Of a DNA stretch of 64,000 nucleotides, positions 1 to 8,175 are shown piece after piece; within the stretch, counting starts at the first letter, position 1, and every line of letters starts with the position of its first letter. The stretch spans positions 1,116,001 to 1,180,000 of the forward strand of contig NZ_CP049157.1 in the NCBI RefSeq assembly GCF_011493005.1. Reading direction: 5' to 3'. The notes beneath the pieces are model-generated. The model did not search any database. It had not been told where the DNA came from and saw nothing but the letters and a program-made list of their open reading frames with translations. Made by a program: the position numbers and the translations under genes. The DNA comes from Caballeronia sp. SBC1. GTDB lineage: Bacteria > Pseudomonadota > Gammaproteobacteria > Burkholderiales > Burkholderiaceae.

Positions 1-187
1 AGCTGAGTTGCACGGCGACAGTTGAACTCAATGCATCGGCGTGATCGAGTGAGAGCACGTCGGTATGCAGCACATCCGATGCCTCTTCGATAGTTTCAGC
101 AATACGCGCTCGCGGCGTCGTGCCCCCAAGCGTGTGCAAAAAGCCCGCGAATTGCGAGCCCTGACCGGGGAAGAGGAACGCAATCAT
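1..187 (-). CDS. mdcH: Malonyl-S-ACP malonyltransferase MdcH, N-terminal part (runs off the window)
   Basis: Only the first 62 codons are in the window. The protein begins MIAFLFPGQGSQ, the conserved N-terminus of FabD/MdcH malonyl-CoA:ACP transacylases (FPGQGSQ oxyanion-loop motif); the GHSxG nucleophile would lie outside. In malonate decarboxylase systems MdcH loads malonyl from malonyl-CoA onto the prosthetic group of the acyl carrier subunit MdcC to prime the cycle. The ATG overlaps the mdcG stop in an ATGA arrangement, so it is the next gene of the mdc operon. Identity rests on the motif plus position; the missing C-terminus cannot be assessed. Confidence 0.9.
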   Translation of the reverse strand, partial: MIAFLFPGQGSQFAGFLHTLGGTTPRARIAETIEEASDVLHTDVLSLDHADALSSTVAVQLS

Positions 188-822
188 GCCGCTTGACTCG
201 TCTGCCACGGGTCGGCGACGAGCTTCGGACCATCGGCGCAACGCATCATTACCCGCGTACCCGGATGCGTGTATTCGGCCAGCGAGAACGCGCCGTCGAG
301 GGTTTGGATCTGCATATCGATGCGCGTGCCGTGGTCGAGCGCGGCTTGGGAGAGAGCATCGAATAGTAGTTTCGCTGCGGTGCGATCGAGTCGATCTGGC
401 GCGCGCAGCAGCAGGTCGAGATCGCTTGTTTGCGTGACCGTTGGATATCCGCTCGCGAGTTCAAAGCCGGTGCTGCCAGTAGGTCCCCAAAGGTAGCCAG
501 TTGCTTCGCAGACTGGAGCAACCGCTTGCAACAGTGCGAACGCGGGCAGCTTCGCACGTGTCACTAAAGGCTTTAAATCCACAAGCGTTTCAGGTCCAAG
601 GACTCGCTCTACATAACGCGGATCAAGCCATGTGCCAAAGCGTTCGCTCCGTATCGCGCCACGAACGCCGACCGCGATCAACCCCTTCACCGATACCGCT
701 CGTCGAACCACGACGAACGGAGCGCGTTTCAGCGAAGCCGCGACCCACGCCGGGGCGTCGGAAAAATCAGGCGTTCCCGGCGCGAGCTGCAACAGGTCGT
801 GCGGACTCACGACGCGTTCCAT
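184..822 (-). CDS. mdcG: Phosphoribosyl-dephospho-CoA transferase MdcG
   Basis: 212 aa, a usual length for MdcG, a nucleotidyltransferase that attaches 2'-(5''-triphosphoribosyl)-3'-dephospho-CoA to the serine of apo-MdcC to make holo acyl carrier protein. The middle of the protein has GPTGSTGFELASGYP followed by TSDLDLLLRAP, the glycine/serine loop and the paired acidic SDLDL motif expected of the metal-binding nucleotidyltransferase site. The start codon lies inside the end of mdcE (16-base overlap) and the stop overlaps mdcH, so translation of the three genes is probably coupled. Cytoplasmic. The family assignment is strong because the whole mdc gene order is present. Confidence 0.93.
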   Translation of the reverse strand: MERVVSPHDLLQLAPGTPDFSDAPAWVAASLKRAPFVVVRRAVSVKGLIAVGVRGAIRSERFGTWLDPRYVERVLGPETLVDLKPLVTRAKLPAFALLQAVAPVCEATGYLWGPTGSTGFELASGYPTVTQTSDLDLLLRAPDRLDRTAAKLLFDALSQAALDHGTRIDMQIQTLDGAFSLAEYTHPGTRVMMRCADGPKLVADPWQTSQAA

Positions 823-1634
823 TGCTCCGCCATGCGCTTGCGCACTTCTATAGATGCGGCGCGAATCCGCTTGGCATCGTCCGACTGCAAGCGCGATGAC
901 AGATCGCGCGGACCTTTGCGCGCATCGTCAACAGCAGCGATCAAGGACCCACGTACACGTTCGATATCTTCTTTCCCGGGCGCATCTGCATCAATGCCGG
1001 CGATGAGCTCATGCAGCAGCCCAAGCTTCGCGTAAGCGCTCATCTTGTACGACATAGGCAACACCCGGTCGCCGAGTTCATCGAGCCCTTCAACGCTGCG
1101 ACGCGTGACACGCGCGGCTGCTTCCTTGCCCATTGCATGGACGGCGATGCCGTCCGCGTCCAGCGCGATGATCCGGTTCGCCTGATAACCATGCGCGAGG
1201 AACGCGCCGGACATCGCCGGGCCGACAATCAGCGCAATCACAGGATGCCCGGCGAGCCGCGCGCTTGCGTACGCATCGACGCCGGCCGCGCACGCGAGAT
1301 GAACGCCGAGCAGTTCTTCGCGGCGGCCATACGCCTGACTCTTCACATCGACAATAGCCACAATCGGACGCTTGACCGAAGCGTCGCGGTCCGCATCCAT
1401 CGCGCTGCGTACGGCGCGTGCGAGCAACCAGCCCTGTTCGAGACCGACCACGTTATCGGTGGCGCGCGGAAAGCGGTTATGCGGATCGGGAACGACGGTG
1501 ATGAAACGCGCGCTCGTGTCTCCAAGCGGTGCATCGGCGCTGCGGATCGGACCTTCGTTGCATTCATTGCCCGAAGCCGAGCGTTCATTCGACGTCAACG
1601 CGTCGAACCAGATTTGCCCACGTGATGCGTTCAT
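807..1634 (-). CDS. mdcE: Malonate decarboxylase gamma subunit MdcE
   Basis: 275 aa from the ATG at 1634, which shares one base with the mdcD stop (TGATG); an upstream extension of six codons would run into mdcD and is less likely. MdcE belongs to the carboxyltransferase/crotonase superfamily and with MdcD decarboxylates malonyl-S-ACP to acetyl-S-ACP. The sequence contains VVDVKSQAYGRREELLG and ALIVGPAMSGAFLAHG, the glycine-rich segments expected for an oxyanion hole in this fold. The gene lies between mdcD and mdcG as in other mdc operons. Cytoplasmic complex with MdcA, MdcC and MdcD. Confidence 0.93.
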   Translation of the reverse strand: MNASRGQIWFDALTSNERSASGNECNEGPIRSADAPLGDTSARFITVVPDPHNRFPRATDNVVGLEQGWLLARAVRSAMDADRDASVKRPIVAIVDVKSQAYGRREELLGVHLACAAGVDAYASARLAGHPVIALIVGPAMSGAFLAHGYQANRIIALDADGIAVHAMGKEAAARVTRRSVEGLDELGDRVLPMSYKMSAYAKLGLLHELIAGIDADAPGKEDIERVRGSLIAAVDDARKGPRDLSSRLQSDDAKRIRAASIEVRKRMAEQWNAS

Positions 1635-2479
1635 CAAACCTCTCCTTGCCAAAGCGTCCGCAACACGGCCGGATCGATTGCCGATGGGTCCACGCGCGCC
1701 AGCCGTTCAAGTTGTGCATCGACCTGTTCGGTCCGATGGCTCGCCGGCACACCGCTTTCGAACGCGCTGAGCACCGCGTCGCGAACCTGATCGGTATCGT
1801 CTTCCACGAGGGTATCGACCAGGCCCACGGCTGCTCGTTGCTCGCCGCCGATCATCGACCAGATGAGACTCCGGTTGCCTGAATCGAGCTCTTCCACGCC
1901 CGCTTCCTGTTCGATGACTTCAGGCCCGTTCATCCCGAGCCGTGCCTGCCGCGTCATGATCAACCGGGTACATAACGCCGCCGCCAGCGACATCCCGCCG
2001 AAGCAGCCAACCATGCCGCCGATCACACCGACCACCGGCACGTAGCGGCGCAAAGCGACGATCGCAGCCTGAATCTCCGCGATCACCGCGAGACCGAGAT
2101 TCGCTTCCTGCAACCTCACGCCACCGGTTTCGAACAGAATCACTGGCAGGATCTTGCGGCCCGCTTCGAACTCGCGCAGCGCCATTTCAAGCGCCGCCGC
2201 GATCTTCGCACCCGACACTTCGCCAATGCTGCCGCCTTGGAACGCAGGCTCAATCGCCGCGATGACAGCCGCTTTGCCGCCGAGCGTACCGCGCGCAATG
2301 ACGGCACCGTCGTCGGCCTGACAGACCACATCTTGCATGGCGAGCCACGGCGATTCGAGCCGGTCGAACGGCCCTATCAACTCGCGAAAGGTGCCGGTAT
2401 CGAGCAACGCACGGGCACGTTCACGCGCGGTCAATTCGATAAAACTATGCTGCGCGATGAAGGTATCGTGAGCACTCAT
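1634..2479 (-). CDS. mdcD: Malonate decarboxylase beta subunit MdcD
   Basis: 281 aa carboxyltransferase-fold subunit that pairs with MdcE for the decarboxylation half-reaction. Conserved stretches include GGSIGEVSGAKIAAALEMA, FETGGVRLQEANLGL and VVGVIGGMVGCFGGMS, typical of the beta subunit of biotin-independent malonate decarboxylases. The start overlaps the mdcC stop by four bases (ATGA). No biotin carboxyl carrier or sodium-pump genes are seen, so this is the soluble, biotin-independent (Pseudomonas/Klebsiella-like) enzyme rather than the membrane MadB type. Confidence 0.94.
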   Translation of the reverse strand: MSAHDTFIAQHSFIELTARERARALLDTGTFRELIGPFDRLESPWLAMQDVVCQADDGAVIARGTLGGKAAVIAAIEPAFQGGSIGEVSGAKIAAALEMALREFEAGRKILPVILFETGGVRLQEANLGLAVIAEIQAAIVALRRYVPVVGVIGGMVGCFGGMSLAAALCTRLIMTRQARLGMNGPEVIEQEAGVEELDSGNRSLIWSMIGGEQRAAVGLVDTLVEDDTDQVRDAVLSAFESGVPASHRTEQVDAQLERLARVDPSAIDPAVLRTLWQGEV

Positions 2480-2778
2480 GATGCGTCTCCTTCACTCGCT
2501 TCCACTGCTTCGGCGAGCCGCAACATGACAACGCCGGGTGTTGCGCCGAAGTCGTTGAGTTCGAGGCGCGCGGCGCCGTCGTAGCGCGAGAAGAAACGGT
2601 CGAGCACGCTTTTCCACACGTGCTCGTAACCGTCTACGCTCGTGCGGATCACGACTTCCGCGTGTTGACTCTCCGATGGCGACAGCAGGATCTCCAGGTC
2701 GCCCGAGCCGACCACGCCCACATGCGCGCGTTGCGGCACGGGGCGGGTGGCGGGATATTCGTAGCGCAAGTTTTCCAT
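2476..2778 (-). CDS. mdcC: Malonate decarboxylase acyl carrier protein (delta subunit) MdcC
   Basis: 100 aa acyl carrier subunit. The motif VGSGDLEILL near residues 23-32 holds the serine that carries the phosphoribosyl-dephospho-CoA arm in this family (similar to CitD). It shuttles acetyl and malonyl thioesters between MdcA, MdcD/E and MdcH. Its stop overlaps the mdcD start by four bases, and its start lies 15 bases after the mdcB stop. Confidence 0.93.
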   Translation of the reverse strand: MENLRYEYPATRPVPQRAHVGVVGSGDLEILLSPSESQHAEVVIRTSVDGYEHVWKSVLDRFFSRYDGAARLELNDFGATPGVVMLRLAEAVEASEGDAS

Positions 2779-2793
2779 GACGTGTTCTCCGCG

Positions 2794-3651
2794 TCAGCCG
2801 ACGTGCGGCAGGGTATCGAGGAAGAGGGTGGCGGCCAGCAAGTCCGCCGCGCCTCCGGGAGATGCGTTCAGTTCTGTCAGACGTTGGTCGAGGCGCGCGA
2901 GCGCGGCGCGGCCTTGCGGCCGTGCTGTGCCGCCTGCTTGCAGCACGTCGCGCGCCCCGGCCTGTGCAGCTTCAAGCGCGACCCGGCCACCGCGATGCAG
3001 CAGGCAGGTATCGTCGAGTGTCGCAACGATGGCGAGCAGTGCATCGAGCCGCGCTTCATCTTCAGTTGCGCCATTCGCGCGCGAACGATGCAGTGCGGGT
3101 AAGCCGGCTTCGAGCACGTGAGGGAAGCCCTCGGCGGCCTGACCGCGTGCGCCGGCCACACCGAAGCGCTGGGAAACGCGTGCACCGTTGCTCATCGCGT
3201 TCGGTGACGGCGCGAAACGATCCTCGAAGCGCGCGATGGCGGCGGCTTGCGCACAGAGTTCGAAGGGCTCACCCAAAGGATTTATTGCAGCAGCGGCGCA
3301 TAACAAGCCGACAATCCAGATCGCTCCGCGATGCGCGTTGCTGCCATTTGTTGCACGAAGCATCGCCACTTCACCCTCACGGCCAATACGCGCAAGCTGT
3401 TCACGCAGCCGCTGCGAAGGCTTTTGATCAACGGCTGCGCGCGCCAGCGCCAGAAAAGTAGGCCGTAACGAACGCGCCGAACGCAGCATCGTATCGAGGT
3501 CGAGATCGCGATGTGCACCGCTCCCACGCCGGTCGACCAGCGCGGGTTTCGGCGTGAGACACGCCTCATCAATCAACGCGGCGACTGCAAGATCCGCGAG
3601 CGTCGACGGGTCGCAGGCAACATCGATTACCACGGGCTGAGTGCAGGCCAT
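2794..3651 (-). CDS. mdcB: Triphosphoribosyl-dephospho-CoA synthase MdcB
   Basis: 285 aa from the ATG at 3651, five bases after the mdcA stop; an 18-codon upstream extension would overlap mdcA and seems unlikely. MdcB (CitG-like) makes the 2'-(5''-triphosphoribosyl)-3'-dephospho-CoA precursor from ATP and dephospho-CoA, which MdcG then attaches to MdcC. The N-terminal region contains EACLTPKPALVDRRGSGAHRD, the CitG-family PKPGLVDxxxxGAHxD signature with a glycine-to-alanine variation (quoted in pieces: TPKPALVDRRGSGAHRD). Position between mdcA and mdcC is that of known operons. Confidence 0.92.
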   Translation of the reverse strand: MACTQPVVIDVACDPSTLADLAVAALIDEACLTPKPALVDRRGSGAHRDLDLDTMLRSARSLRPTFLALARAAVDQKPSQRLREQLARIGREGEVAMLRATNGSNAHRGAIWIVGLLCAAAAINPLGEPFELCAQAAAIARFEDRFAPSPNAMSNGARVSQRFGVAGARGQAAEGFPHVLEAGLPALHRSRANGATEDEARLDALLAIVATLDDTCLLHRGGRVALEAAQAGARDVLQAGGTARPQGRAALARLDQRLTELNASPGGAADLLAATLFLDTLPHVG

Positions 3652-3656
3652 CGCGA

Positions 3657-5333
3657 TCACCAGCCGCGGAATTTTGCCGGCGGCTGGTACAACCCGCCCG
3701 ACCACGCGACCAGATCGTCGATGCTGCGTGCCGCCAGCAACGAGCGCTTCGCTTCACCGCGCCGGATGCCCAGATCTTCCGGGTAGGCAACAATGCCGCG
3801 TCGCCGCAATTCCGCCGTCTTGGCGGGGTCGGCGCGCATGCCGATGGGTGTGACGCCCGCGACGGCGCGCAACGCCGCACGGCGCTCTTCCACGCCTTCG
3901 GCAGCATGCAGATACGCGATCCCTTCTTCGGTCACAACATGGCTTACGTCGTCGCCGTAGATCATGACCGGGGCAATGGGCATGTTGCTTTGCTTGCCGA
4001 CAGCGATGGCATCGAGGGCGTCGACAATGGTCGGCTCGCCGCCCTTCTTGAAGGTCTCGGCGGTTTGCACGACGAGCTTGTGCCCGCGTCCTATCGCGCT
4101 GTTCGGTCCATCGTTTTTCATCAGCGATAACCACGCCGCGCTCGAATGACGGCGCCCACGCGGATCGTGCCCCATGTTCGGCGCACCGCCGAATCCGGCA
4201 AGGCGGCCGAGCGTAACGGTCGATGAATTCGCGTCGGCGTCCATCTGCAGCGTCGAGCCGATAAAGAGGTCAACGCCGTATTGACCGGCGAGCTGACACA
4301 ACACGCGGTTGGATCGAAGACTGCCGTCGCGGCCCGTGAAAAACACATCGGAACGCGCTTCAATGTAATCCTCCATGCCCACTTCGCTGCCGAAGCAATG
4401 CACGCTTTCCACCCAACCGCTCTCGATGGCAGGGATCAACGTGGGATGCGGATTGAGCGCCCAGTGCGTGCAGATCTTGCCCTTGAGCCCATGCGCTGCG
4501 CCATAAGTTGGGAGCAACAATTCGATCGCGGCGGTGTCGAAGCCAATGCCGTGGTTCAGGGCCGTCACGCTGTACCGCTCGTAGATGCCACGAATGGTCA
4601 TCATGGCCATAAGGATCTGCAACTCGCCGATATGGCGGGGATCGCGCGTGAACAGCGGCTCGACCGCAAACGGACGGTCCGCCTGCACGACGACATCGAC
4701 CCATGAGCCGGGGATATCTACGCGCGGGAGTTCGTCGACGATCTCGTTCACCTGCGCCACCACGATGCCATGACGGAACGCGGTTGCCTCCACAATAGTC
4801 GGCGTGTCCTCGGTGTTCGGACCCGTATACAAATTGCCGTGGCGATCGGCCTGCACCGCGCAGACCAGCGCAACCTGCGGCGTCAGGTCGATGAACATGC
4901 GCGCATACAGTTCTATATACGTATAGATGGCGCCAATTTCGAGCTGCCCGTCTTCGAGCAACTGCGCGACTCGCAGGCTCTGCGGCCCTGCGAACGAGAA
5001 GTCCACTTTGCGCGCGATGCCGCGCTCAAACAGCGTCAGATGCTCGGGTCGGCTGATGCTGGAAATCAGCAGATGAACGTCATGCACGCGCGCCGGGTCG
5101 AGCTTCGCGAACGCGCGCGACAGGAAGTCGGCTTGCTTCTGGTTGTTGCCCTCCAGCGCGACACGATCGCCGGATTGAATCAGTGTTTCCAGAGCATCGA
5201 CAATGCGTTCTGCCTTGAGCACGCCATTGTCGAGCCAGCCTTCAATAGCCTTCAGGCGCCGGGCCTTTTCCAGCGCGCGCGTGTTCCACTGGCGCGGTGC
5301 TGGGGTGGTGCCGGCTTGTGCGGGAGGATTCAT
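3657..5333 (-). CDS. mdcA: Malonate decarboxylase alpha subunit MdcA (acetyl-S-ACP:malonate ACP transferase)
   Basis: 558 aa, the usual size for MdcA, a CoA-transferase-type enzyme that exchanges the acetyl group on MdcC for malonate and so binds the substrate. The sequence is continuous with family blocks such as GNNQKQADFLSRAFAKLDP, HGIGFDTAAIELLLPTYG and PNMGHDPRGRRHSSAAW. It is the first structural gene of the operon, 46 bases downstream of the GntR gene on the same strand, with a GAGG element nine bases before the ATG. Cytoplasmic. Confidence 0.95.
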   Translation of the reverse strand: MNPPAQAGTTPAPRQWNTRALEKARRLKAIEGWLDNGVLKAERIVDALETLIQSGDRVALEGNNQKQADFLSRAFAKLDPARVHDVHLLISSISRPEHLTLFERGIARKVDFSFAGPQSLRVAQLLEDGQLEIGAIYTYIELYARMFIDLTPQVALVCAVQADRHGNLYTGPNTEDTPTIVEATAFRHGIVVAQVNEIVDELPRVDIPGSWVDVVVQADRPFAVEPLFTRDPRHIGELQILMAMMTIRGIYERYSVTALNHGIGFDTAAIELLLPTYGAAHGLKGKICTHWALNPHPTLIPAIESGWVESVHCFGSEVGMEDYIEARSDVFFTGRDGSLRSNRVLCQLAGQYGVDLFIGSTLQMDADANSSTVTLGRLAGFGGAPNMGHDPRGRRHSSAAWLSLMKNDGPNSAIGRGHKLVVQTAETFKKGGEPTIVDALDAIAVGKQSNMPIAPVMIYGDDVSHVVTEEGIAYLHAAEGVEERRAALRAVAGVTPIGMRADPAKTAELRRRGIVAYPEDLGIRRGEAKRSLLAARSIDDLVAWSGGLYQPPAKFRGW

Positions 5334-5379
5334 AGGATGGCCTCGGTATTGAGCAGGATCAGCGAAACGAAATCAGCGC

Positions 5380-6120
5380 TTAGTCTGACCGCGAAGTGGA
5401 AGGGCGGCGGCGCTTCTTTGGCTGCGTGGCTTGAGCCTGCATTTGCGCGTCGTGGAGAAAACCATAAACCAGTTCGCCCGTCGCGAGCAAATGGCGTGCG
5501 ACCAGTGTTTGTGCGGCTTCGGTATCGCGTTCATGCAGGGCGTTGAGAATGGCCTCGTGCTCGGCGTCCGACTGTCCCTTGAACGTAGGCATGCCGAACT
5601 TGAGACGCAGATAACGCTCGCCCCGCCGATGCATCGTACCAATCAGTTCCATCAGGTGAGGGCGCTCAGCAGGCGCGTACAGGCTCATGTGGAACTGCTC
5701 GTTGCGCACTACATAGAGCGCCTGGTCCTGTTCGTTGGCCGCGGCCTCCAGCAATTCGCGCGCCTCGGCCAGCGTTGCCTCTGTATGACGCTCGATCGCG
5801 ATGCCGATCGCCAGACTCTCCAATGAAGCGCGGATCTCATAGATCTCGCGGGCTTCGTCGGGTGACTGCAGGCTCACCGATGCACCGCGATTCTGTTCAA
5901 TGGTGACCCAGCCTTCGCTGTCCAGTTGCCTGAACGCCTCGCGCACAGGAATGGCGCTGACGGAGAACTGCTTGGCAATAGCGTCCTGGCGCAGCGGCTC
6001 GCCTGGCAGCAGCGTGCCTTCCACGATTGCTGAGCGCAACGCGTCCGCTATATAACGCGACGTGCTCTGGCGCGGCTCGAAGTGAGCCTCGCGAAACAGG
6101 GGATTCAGTTCACTTTTCAT
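5380..6120 (-). CDS. GntR/FadR-family regulator of the mdc operon (MdcY-like)
   Basis: 246 aa from the ATG at 6120 (MKSELNPLFREAHFEP); a longer reading frame to 6270 would overlap the divergent promoter region. N-terminal winged helix-turn-helix (TSRYIADALRSAIVEG, then AIPVREAFRQLDSEGWV, the GntR recognition-helix pattern) is followed by an all-helical FCD ligand-binding domain (EIYEIRASLESLAIG and a late HEAILNALHERD segment with a metal-site His). In Acinetobacter the mdc operon is repressed by the GntR protein MdcY; here the regulator is at the head of the mdc genes and divergent from the transporter, so malonate-responsive control of both is inferred. A lysine/arginine-rich tail ends the protein. 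Confidence 0.85.
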   Translation of the reverse strand: MKSELNPLFREAHFEPRQSTSRYIADALRSAIVEGTLLPGEPLRQDAIAKQFSVSAIPVREAFRQLDSEGWVTIEQNRGASVSLQSPDEAREIYEIRASLESLAIGIAIERHTEATLAEARELLEAAANEQDQALYVVRNEQFHMSLYAPAERPHLMELIGTMHRRGERYLRLKFGMPTFKGQSDAEHEAILNALHERDTEAAQTLVARHLLATGELVYGFLHDAQMQAQATQPKKRRRPSTSRSD

Positions 6121-6169
6121 GCTTTTTTCTACCGAAGCTAGGTACAAGTGCGGAGTGGTCAACAGCGCG

Positions 6170-6192
6170 TTTTCAAATATTATATATGAAAA
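6170..6192. promoter_or_regulatory. AT-rich imperfect palindrome between the mdc regulator and MFS gene
   Basis: A 23-base element with perfect TTTTCA and TGAAAA ends and an alternating A/T core stands out in GC-rich surroundings. It lies about 50 bases upstream of the GntR start and about 110 bases upstream of the MFS start, where an operator for the divergent promoters would be expected. Assignment to the GntR protein is inference. Confidence 0.5.
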
Positions 6193-6300
6193 TGCACTTT
6201 GGGGGCTTGTAACGCAAACCCGGTGCTTACCCGCAGACGCCTGATCAGTCGAACAGAACGCGTCGCTCATACCAGGTTTACACCTACCAGGAAGACAGTT

Positions 6301-7608
6301 ATGCCACGTACGCTGGAACCTTCGATAGGCGCCACCCGGCGCATCCGTACGCCACTGAACCGGACGCAGATTGTCGGCTTCTGGGGCGCCTGGGCCGGCT
6401 GGACGCTCGATGGCATGGACTCGTTCATCTATGCATTGGTGCTGGCACCCGCGCTGATTGAACTGCTGCCGAAGTCCGGCTATGCGGCGACACCTGCGAA
6501 TGTAGGGCTGGCAGGATCGATCCTGTTCGCGCTGTTCCTGGTGGGTTGGGGACTGTCATTCATCTGGGGTCCGCTCGCTGACCGCTTCGGGCGCACCAAG
6601 GTGCTCGCAGCGACCATCTTCACCTTCGCGATCTTTACCGGACTTGCCGCGACTTCACATACCGTGTGGGAGCTGGGCATCTATCGCTTTCTTGCGGGCG
6701 TGGGTATTGGCGGGGAGTGGGCGCTGGCCGGGACCTATGTGGCGGAAGCGTGGCCGGAGGATCGTCGCAAGATGGGCGCGGGGTATCTCCAGACCGGGTA
6801 TTACGCGGGCTTCTTCATGGCGGCCGCACTTAACTATACGATTGGCGCGACCTTCGGCTGGCGCGCAATGTTCCTGGTTGGCATCGTGCCGGTGATCGTC
6901 TCCATTGTCGTGTTGCTGCGCGTGAAGGAAACCGACAAGTGGGAGAAGGTCGAAGCAACCGTGGTCAAGAAGGCCAGTTCGCTGCGATCGATTTTCTCGG
7001 CGCAATATCGGCAGAGGACTATTGTTGCGACCGTGTTGCTGACTGTGGCGATTATTGGACTGTGGGCAGGCGCGGTGTATGAGCCGTCGGCGGTCATTCA
7101 GCTTGCGACCAAGGCCGGCATGACGAAGGCGGACGCATCCAGGACTGCGTCGATTGCGACGGGTCTGCTTTCCATCGGCACGATCATCGGGTGTCTTGCG
7201 TTGCCGCCAATGGCCGAACGCATTGGTCGCAGACTTACGCTGGCGGTGTACTTCGTGGGCATGGCGGTATCTATTGCGCTGGCGTTCGGCTGGGCGTTTT
7301 ATCTGGAGAATGGACTCGTGCCGTTCATCGCGCTGCTGGTCGTGCTCGGTTTCTTCGGCGGCAATTTTGCGTTGTTCAGCTTGTGGTTGCCGGAGCAGTT
7401 CGAGACTCGAGTTCGAGCGACTGCGTTTGCGTTCTGCACATCGATAGGGCGGTTCTTCGGGGCGATAGTGAACTTCGGGATTGGCGCGATGGTGCTGCAT
7501 ATGAAGACGCTTGGCGTGCCTATCGCGCTGACTGCCATTGCGTTCGTGATCGGGCTGGCGGTGATTCCGTTCGCGCCGGAAACGAAGGGGCAGGATTTAC
7601 CAAGTTAG
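6301..7608 (+). CDS. MFS transporter, probable malonate/organic acid importer
   Basis: 435 aa from the ATG at 6301, preceded by AGGAAG six bases upstream; an upstream extension lacks a comparable site. About 12 hydrophobic segments are visible, with the loop 2-3 signature GPLADRFGRTKV and its second-half relative PPMAERIGRRLT, plus FLAGVGIGGEWALAG in the fourth helix region. This pattern is typical of the metabolite:H+ symporter and aromatic acid:H+ symporter groups. No mdcL/mdcM or mdcF carrier gene is seen beside mdc in the window, and this gene is divergent from mdc across a shared control region, so malonate uptake is the best guess. The substrate is inferred from context only. Confidence 0.85.
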   Translation: MPRTLEPSIGATRRIRTPLNRTQIVGFWGAWAGWTLDGMDSFIYALVLAPALIELLPKSGYAATPANVGLAGSILFALFLVGWGLSFIWGPLADRFGRTKVLAATIFTFAIFTGLAATSHTVWELGIYRFLAGVGIGGEWALAGTYVAEAWPEDRRKMGAGYLQTGYYAGFFMAAALNYTIGATFGWRAMFLVGIVPVIVSIVVLLRVKETDKWEKVEATVVKKASSLRSIFSAQYRQRTIVATVLLTVAIIGLWAGAVYEPSAVIQLATKAGMTKADASRTASIATGLLSIGTIIGCLALPPMAERIGRRLTLAVYFVGMAVSIALAFGWAFYLENGLVPFIALLVVLGFFGGNFALFSLWLPEQFETRVRATAFAFCTSIGRFFGAIVNFGIGAMVLHMKTLGVPIALTAIAFVIGLAVIPFAPETKGQDLPS

Positions 7609-7627
7609 GGTGCTCGCGCCGGTGGAC

Positions 7628-7668
7628 GGGTTTGGTGGGCTGGGGGGCGGTCGGGGGGCGGCGCTGGG
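7628..7668 (+). other. G-run cluster (possible G-quadruplex) after the MFS gene
   Basis: Twenty bases after the MFS stop are five runs of three or more G (at 7628, 7637, 7642, 7653 and 7666) separated by 6, 2, 5 and 7 bases, fitting the G3+N1-7 quadruplex pattern on the coding strand. It could affect the mRNA 3' end or simply be low-complexity GC sequence. No intrinsic terminator with a T-run is seen here. Confidence 0.35.
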
Positions 7669-7869
7669 TCGCTAGGTTCCGGTGTTAGCGGTCTGAGTTA
7701 ATTCCGGGTTGCTGCTTTCGGCCTTAGCGGTTTGCATGAGTCGGTTATTTTCTCTATCGCTATTAGCCACTGCGCGGGGGAGCATGCACAGTGCGGCCTC
7801 CGTTGTGATCCGCTCACGTCTGCACTTTTCTGCCCCGCATCTCACAAGAACAGCCCGCGAACGACGACT

Positions 7870-8175
7870 CTAATCAGGCGACGGGCTAGCCGTGCGGGGA
7901 ATCGGCCCGTTTGTCGTCGCTAGGATCGCTTTCAAGTCCGGGTATGAGAGCGCTAGCGCGCCCAATATCGATACACCTAAACGTCGCGCGAACTCGTCAT
8001 CCAGCGCGAAACCGTCACCAACGCGCGCGGCTTCCTCGTCGAAAAATACCGGGAATTTGAGCGCATGAGTCATGATGTGCTCGACCTCGGCACGTTCAAC
8101 TGGATACACCGAAATTGAATCATCTGCGGGCGAAAAATCAATCACGACACTACGCAATGGGTGAAATGCGCTCAT
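7870..8175 (-). CDS. Unknown small protein, second gene of a coupled pair
   Basis: 101 aa from the ATG at 8175, which shares one base with the stop of the upstream gene (TAATG); a start five codons upstream would overlap that gene. I do not recognise the family. It is a small, acidic, soluble-looking protein (SVVIDFSPADDSISVYPVE, then FFDEEAARVGDGFALDDEF) without signal peptide or membrane segment. Tight coupling to a larger gene of unknown function, the acidic character and an isolated position between housekeeping operons fit an immunity or antitoxin partner, but that is inference only. Confidence 0.6.
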   Translation of the reverse strand: MSAFHPLRSVVIDFSPADDSISVYPVERAEVEHIMTHALKFPVFFDEEAARVGDGFALDDEFARRLGVSILGALALSYPDLKAILATTNGPIPRTASPSPD

